Shown here piece by piece: positions 61,511-64,000 of a stretch of DNA of 64,000 nt. Every line of letters starts with the position of its first letter. Position 1 is the first letter of the stretch. The notes below the pieces were generated by a model. That model did no database searches. It was not told where the DNA came from and worked only from the letters and a program-made list of their open reading frames with translations. The position numbers and the translations under genes are program-made. This DNA is from Gammaproteobacteria bacterium (lineage in GTDB: Bacteria; Pseudomonadota; Gammaproteobacteria; Pseudomonadales; Azotimanducaceae). The stretch lies in contig VXYL01000070.1 of the NCBI GenBank assembly GCA_009846005.1, positions 1 through 64,000 on the forward strand, in the 5' to 3' direction.

Positions 61511-62734
61511 TCAGCCGCGACCTGCGGATGCGTAGAGCGCGGCGATCTCGTCAACCAGGCGACGCGCGATGGCGCCCTTGCGCATCTTTGGCAGCCCCAC
61601 CTCGCCGCCGGCGTGGATTAGCGTGACGGCGTTGTCGCTGCTGTCGAAGCCGATGGCGGGGTCCGACACGTCGTTGACCACGATGGCGTCCATGCACTTG
61701 CGGCGACGTTTTTCGCGCGCGTGTTCCAAGGGGCTCTCGGTCTCGGCCGCAAAGCCCACAACGAAGGGGCGCGGCTTGACACCGGCAATGGATCCGACGA
61801 TGTCCTCGTTCTCCTTCAAGGCGACGCGGAAGTCGGTCGACCGCTGTTGCGATTTCTTGAGCTTCTGCCCGTGGACCGTGTGCGGACGGTAGTCGGCCAC
61901 CGCAGCTACGGATACGAAGATGTCGGCATGGGGTGCTCGACAGGTAACCGCATCCTTCATCTGTTTGGCGCTGACGACGTCGATACGCTCGATACCGGTT
62001 GGGGTGGGGAGGTGTACCGGTCCGGCCACCAAGGTGACTTGCGCCCCGGCATTGTGCGCGGCTTCGGCGAGTGCGAATCCCTGCCGACCGGAACTGCGGT
62101 TGCTGATGAACCGTACCGGGTCGAGGAACTCGCGTGTTGGTCCGGCCGTAATGAGCACCCTGGTCCCGTCGAGAACCCTAGGCGTGCCGATCGCCGCTGT
62201 CACCTTTTCGGCGATCTCGTCCGGCTCGATCATTCGTCCCGGTCCGAACTCGCCGCAGGCCTGGGCGCCGTCGGCCGGGCCGAGCACCGTAACGCCGTCG
62301 TCGCGCAGACGTTCGAGGTTGCGCCCGGTCGCGGCGTGCTCCCACATCTTGACGTTCATCGCCGGTGCGACGAAGACCGGTGCGGTGGTCGCCAGATACA
62401 GCGTGGTCAACAGATCGTCGGCAATGCCGTTGGCCAGCCGGGCAATGACGTTCGCGGTGGCCGGAGCGATGATCAGGGCGTCCGCCCAACGGGCCAACTC
62501 GATGTGCCCCATCGCCGCCTCCGCGTCGGCGTCCCATAGATCCGTACGGGGACGGTTGTCGGCCACGGCCTGCAGGGCCGTCTCGGTGACAAATCGGGTC
62601 GCGTTCTGCGTCAAGACAGGGACAACGTCTGCACCCATCTTGCGCAGATTTCTTACGAGCATCGGGGCTTTGTACGCAGCGATGCCGCCGCTGATGCCCA
62701 GTAGGATACGTTTGGCGTGGTTGTCGGTTTGCAT
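61511..62734 (-). CDS. coaBC: Bifunctional phosphopantothenoylcysteine decarboxylase/synthetase
   Basis: A 407-residue flavoprotein for coenzyme A synthesis. The N-terminal CoaC half has 'ILLGISGGIAAYKAPMLVRNL', catalytic His in 'MGHIELARWADALIIAPATANVIARLANG', 'FVAPAMNVKMWEH' and the Cys of 'QACGEFGPGRM' near residue 158. The CoaB half begins 'GTRVLITAGPTREFLDPVRFISNRSSGRQG'. It is divergent from radC, the common arrangement, and heads the operon coaBC, algC, argB, slmA. Confidence 0.95.
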   Translation of the reverse strand: MQTDNHAKRILLGISGGIAAYKAPMLVRNLRKMGADVVPVLTQNATRFVTETALQAVADNRPRTDLWDADAEAAMGHIELARWADALIIAPATANVIARLANGIADDLLTTLYLATTAPVFVAPAMNVKMWEHAATGRNLERLRDDGVTVLGPADGAQACGEFGPGRMIEPDEIAEKVTAAIGTPRVLDGTRVLITAGPTREFLDPVRFISNRSSGRQGFALAEAAHNAGAQVTLVAGPVHLPTPTGIERIDVVSAKQMKDAVTCRAPHADIFVSVAAVADYRPHTVHGQKLKKSQQRSTDFRVALKENEDIVGSIAGVKPRPFVVGFAAETESPLEHAREKRRRKCMDAIVVNDVSDPAIGFDSSDNAVTLIHAGGEVGLPKMRKGAIARRLVDEIAALYASAGRG

Positions 62735-62853
62735 GGTCCTGGCGCGACCGCAACGCGACGCCCGTCGCGCCGTCGCCGCACGGCGTGGTGACTATGCGCC
62801 TACGATACCACGCGCGGTCTCTGAGGTTCGATTCAAGAGGGTGCGCAGGACAC

Positions 62854-63540
62854 GTGGCAGAAGCGGCACGTATCGTCGAATTGGCCGTCGATCGACGGCC
62901 CCGCGAGCGTTTGCTGATGGCAGGGCCAACCTGCCTAACCGATGCGGAACTCCTTGCGCTCGTGCTGCGCACCGGCAACGGTACGGCGGACGCGGTGAAC
63001 CTGGCCCACACGCTACTCGACCGCTTCGGCGGGGTGCTCGGCGTGCTGTCGAGCACGGCGGAATCGCTGCTCGCGGTTCGGGGTCTGGGCGATGCGAAGG
63101 TCGCTGCGCTGCTCGCGATTCGGGAACTGCTCGAACGCGCCGAGATCGAAAAGATGAAGAGGGCGCCCGTGGTGTCGAGTTCGGATGAAGTTCGGCGCTA
63201 CCTGGGCATACACCTTGCCGGCAAGGAGCGGGAGGTCTTCGGCGCTTTGCTGCTCGATACCCGGCATCGACTGCTAGGCGTGGAGGACATCTTTCTCGGT
63301 TCCATCGATCGGACGATGGTCTACCCGCGCGAGGTCGCCAAGTGCTGCCTGCGCTACAACGCCGCGGCGGTCGTGTTGTTCCACAACCACCCGTCGGGGA
63401 GTGCCGAGCCAAGTTCGAGCGACCGTGAACTCACCGAACGTCTCAACAGCGTGCTGCAGGAGATCGACGTCCGGCTGCTCGACCACGTCGTCGTCGCCGG
63501 CCTGCGCAAGGTGTCCATGGCGGAACGGGGAATGCTGTGA
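62854..63540 (+). CDS. radC: RadC family JAB/MPN-domain protein
   Basis: A 228-residue protein. An N-terminal helix-hairpin-helix-like part ('RPRERLLMAGPTCLTDAELLALVLRTG') is followed by a JAMM metal site: 'LFHNHPSGSAEPSSSD' gives HxHPSGx7D. The role is uncertain despite the name. GTG 62854 is the chosen start, with AGGA 5 bases upstream and the usual family N-terminus; the frame is open to 62785. Confidence 0.92.
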   Translation: MAEAARIVELAVDRRPRERLLMAGPTCLTDAELLALVLRTGNGTADAVNLAHTLLDRFGGVLGVLSSTAESLLAVRGLGDAKVAALLAIRELLERAEIEKMKRAPVVSSSDEVRRYLGIHLAGKEREVFGALLLDTRHRLLGVEDIFLGSIDRTMVYPREVAKCCLRYNAAAVVLFHNHPSGSAEPSSSDRELTERLNSVLQEIDVRLLDHVVVAGLRKVSMAERGML

Positions 63541-63597
63541 CGACTTCCTGCGCGATTGTGTAAGGTAGGTTCACCGCGTCGACATGAGGAGGTTGAT

Positions 63598-64000
63598 GTG
63601 CACCGGAATGGAATCCGCCACGTGCTGGCCGGGGTTGCGCTTGTCGCGTTGATCGCGCCAACGGCGCTGGCCGACGATGGCGTGTATCTCGGTGTCACCG
63701 TCGTCGGCGCTCTCTACGACGCCACCTACGACAAGACCGTCGACAACACCCTGGCCCACAATGCGTCCATGCTCTTCGCCGGCCAGCGGCTGCATTCGGA
63801 GGACTCGGCGGACCGCATGACCTACGAGGGCGGCGTCCTGGTCGGCTACCGGGGTTCGACCGGCGTCCTGTTCTACGGCGTCGAAGCCGACTGGATGACG
63901 CATCAGGGGACGGTCACTGGACACTTGCAAGGGGTAGGGACGACGCCGTTGCGCAACCAGGTCGGCGAGAACTGGCCGGAGGACTGGAAACTCGCCAAGG
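63598..64000 (+). CDS. Probable outer-membrane beta-barrel protein (3' end off window)
   Basis: A partial gene of 134 codons. GAGGAGG stands 5 bases before GTG 63598. The leader 'GIRHVLAGVALVALIAPTALA' is a clear signal peptide (cleavage near residue 25). The mature start 'DDGVYLGVTVVGALYDATYDKT' and 'EGGVLVGYRGSTGVLFYGVEADW' show the alternating pattern of barrel strands found in outer-membrane proteins of the OmpA/OmpW beta-barrel type. In many gammaproteobacteria rpmB follows radC; it is not here within 460 bases. Confidence 0.72.
   Translation, partial: MHRNGIRHVLAGVALVALIAPTALADDGVYLGVTVVGALYDATYDKTVDNTLAHNASMLFAGQRLHSEDSADRMTYEGGVLVGYRGSTGVLFYGVEADWMTHQGTVTGHLQGVGTTPLRNQVGENWPEDWKLAK

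Overview
The window is GC-rich, densely coding chromosomal DNA with many GTG/TTG starts and 1-8 base stop/start overlaps. It most resembles an uncultivated gammaproteobacterium. From about 39 to 63.5 kb the gene content and order (ubiA, rubredoxin, recG, ridA, spoT, rpoZ, gmk, yicC, rph, pyrE, argB, algC, coaBC, radC) is close to what I recall for the Pseudomonas chromosome, and slmA is a gammaproteobacterial marker. dut, normally between coaBC and algC, is absent. There is no phage, intact insertion sequence, rRNA or CRISPR array. One tRNA (Gly, CCC) is present.

Layout. 1-10.4 kb: a truncated DUF4153 membrane protein, then a lipid-modification operon on the plus strand (desaturase, FAD amine-oxidase-like protein, DUF1365, two cyclopropane-synthase-type methyltransferases, sensor kinase). 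It meets tail-to-tail an operon on the minus strand (DUF1295, acyltransferase, response regulator). 10.5-15.8 kb: a ferredoxin/rubredoxin-reductase-type flavoprotein and a small membrane protein, then a tightly packed run encoding a cereblon-like CULT-domain protein, a HAD hydrolase, a pterin synthase-family protein with an ExxHGH motif, a short-chain reductase and a queuosine-precursor-type transporter. 15.8-26 kb: luciferase-like oxidoreductase, phospholipase C/P1-like secreted protein, zinc alcohol dehydrogenase, HtrA protease, tRNA-Gly, a frameshifted beta-lactamase-fold hydrolase, a carboxylesterase, and a GMC oxidoreductase with its small subunit. 26-32.7 kb: nucleotide-sugar genes galU, glmU and glmS, plus a UvrD-type helicase. 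32.7-43.5 kb: sulfatase, thioredoxin-like lipoprotein, TRAP binding protein, glycosyltransferase, sulfotransferase, TRAP permeases, ubiA, a dicarboxylate symporter and a 55-residue rubredoxin. 43.6-50.1 kb: NAD salvage pair and two secreted proteins, one a large FG-GAP repeat protein with an HExxH zinc motif. 50.4-64 kb: the conserved housekeeping block, ending in a truncated outer-membrane-type protein.

The most interesting points are: (1) the CULT-domain gene, which keeps the exact tri-tryptophan and zinc-cysteine spacing of cereblon and is translationally packed with HAD, pterin-synthase and reductase genes; (2) a dispersed palindromic repeat family (termini GTAGGGG/CCCCTAC) that has entered gene ends, apparently supplying the start region of a glycosyltransferase, the stop of a TRAP binding protein and the C-terminal tail of PyrE; (3) a two-component pair whose kinase and regulator are the last genes of two convergent lipid operons; (4) a clean one-base frameshift splitting a serine hydrolase with an ATGA stop/restart.

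All functional calls come from reading translations and motifs by eye. No database search was run.
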